Shown here piece by piece: positions 63,415 to 64,000 of a DNA stretch of 64,000 nt. Within the stretch, counting starts at the first letter, position 1; each line of letters starts with the position of its first letter. This stretch comes from Mycolicibacterium sp. CR10 (lineage in GTDB: Bacteria > Actinomycetota > Actinomycetes > Mycobacteriales > Mycobacteriaceae). The position numbers were made by a program, and so were the translations under genes. Location of the stretch: assembly GCF_005222675.1 (NCBI RefSeq), contig NZ_STGE01000021.1, forward strand, positions 186,001 through 250,000, read 5' to 3'. The notes under the pieces were generated by a model. The model did no database searches and was not told the origin of the DNA. It saw nothing but the letters and a program-made list of their open reading frames with translations.

Positions 63415-64000
63415 GAAGCACGTCTGTAGGAAGCGCGTCCAGGAACGACCGGGCCCAGCGGTCCACATCGTGCGCGAGGACCTGCCTGCGCAGCGCCCGC
63501 ATCCGACGCCTGCCCTCCTCGGGAGTCTGGTTGAGCGCCGCCTCGATCGCGTCCTTCACCCCCTGAGGGTGGTGCGGGTTGGTCAGGTAGGCCTGGCGCA
63601 ACTCCGCGGCCGCGCCGGTGAACTCACTGAGAACCAGCGCGCCGCCGAGGTCGTTTCGGCAGGCGACGTACTCCTTGGCGACGAGGTTCATGCCGTCGCG
63701 CAGCGGCGTGACGAGCATGACGTCAGCGGCGACGAAGAACGCGATGAGGTCCTCGCGCGGCACCGGCCGGTGCAGGTAGTGCACCACCGGGTGGCCCACC
63801 TCGCCGTACTCACCGTTGATATGCCCGACCTGCCGCTCGATGTCCTCGCGCATGACCTTGTAGCTCTCGACACGCTCCCGGCTCGGTGTGGCCAGCTGCA
63901 CCAGCACGGTGTCCTCGCGGTTCACCCGGTCCTCGGCGAGCAGTTCGGAGAATGCGCGCAGGCGCACGTCGATGCCCTTGGTGTAGTCCAGCCGGTCGAC
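63401..64000 (-). CDS. otsA: trehalose-6-phosphate synthase OtsA, C-terminal part
   Basis: The last 199 residues of a family-20 glycosyltransferase, cut by the window end. The first codons read [11 protein letters not shown], followed by [10 protein letters not shown]. The nucleotide-sugar site [19 protein letters not shown] and [11 protein letters not shown] are plain. It makes trehalose-6-phosphate from UDP- or ADP-glucose and glucose-6-phosphate. Placement beside mas4B matches Mtb Rv3490-Rv3492c. The start lies outside the window. Confidence 0.95.
   Translation of the reverse strand, partial: VDRLDYTKGIDVRLRAFSELLAEDRVNREDTVLVQLATPSRERVESYKVMREDIERQVGHINGEYGEVGHPVVHYLHRPVPREDLIAFFVAADVMLVTPLRDGMNLVAKEYVACRNDLGGALVLSEFTGAAAELRQAYLTNPHHPQGVKDAIEAALNQTPEEGRRRMRALRRQVLAHDVDRWARSFLDALPTDVLPKSE

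Overview
The window is high-G+C actinobacterial DNA. It carries the KstR-controlled sterol (cholesterol) catabolism region of a fast-growing mycobacterium (Mycolicibacterium-like). This rests on a complete mce4 import operon, kshA, ltp3/ltp4, cyp142, echA19, fadD19, fadD17, fadE26/fadE27 and fdxD in an arrangement comparable to Mtb Rv3490-Rv3531c, and on six intergenic matches to the KstR operator TnnAACnnGTTnnA. Ortholog names rest on recognising the protein sequences; no database search was possible.

Layout. 1-6 kb: a secreted haemophore-like protein, a RecQ-type helicase fused to a phosphoribosyltransferase-like tail, a LuxR-type ATPase regulator and a small unknown gene. 6-10 kb: an IclR regulator divergent from an Rv3531c-Rv3530c-Rv3529c-like operon (DUF1214, SDR, sulfotransferase fold), with a KstR box and a 20-bp perfect palindrome between them. 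10-13.4 kb: a membrane Ser/Thr kinase, a small secreted protein, an Rv3527-like protein and kshA. 13.5-15.4 kb: an MFS exporter-TetR pair with a clear operator. 15.4-20.7 kb: a DUF35-ltp4-ltp3-LLM oxidoreductase operon divergent from a second LLM oxidoreductase. 20.9-23.5 kb: an acetoacetate-decarboxylase-fold protein, a DUF3558 lipoprotein and cyp142. 23.6-35.2 kb: one giant gene of 3851 codons. 35.3-43 kb: echA19/fadD19, a nitronate monooxygenase-like enzyme, two LpqN-type lipoproteins, ilvX, a VOC protein and an AraC regulator. 43.2-51.4 kb: a long KstR-headed operon, fadE26-fadE27-fadD17-fadD-kstD-like-second kshA. 51.5-63.4 kb: fdxD, an SDR, then yrbE4AB-mce4ABCDEF-mas4AB. The window ends inside otsA.

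How it works together: Mce4/YrbE4 with its accessory proteins imports sterol; cyp142 starts side-chain oxidation; FadD19/FadD17, FadE26-FadE27, EchA19 and the Ltp aldolase-like pair shorten the side chain; KshA (two copies) and a KstD-family flavoprotein open the ring system. KstR boxes lie at nearly every divergent or operon-head promoter, several within 10-12 bp of a GTG start, which suggests leaderless transcripts.

The least expected content is the giant protein. It joins an SARP/BTAD DNA-binding module, a class III nucleotidyl cyclase with its catalytic residues, an AAA ATPase, a TPR-like region and about 19 tandem NTF2/SnoaL-like half-units (one plus nine pairs, period about 270 residues). 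It is bracketed, in the same orientation, by two copies of a palindromic repeat of about 63 bp. Two more copies lie in the MFS-tetR region, one of them inside the MFS coding sequence. No rRNA, tRNA, CRISPR or insertion sequence was seen.
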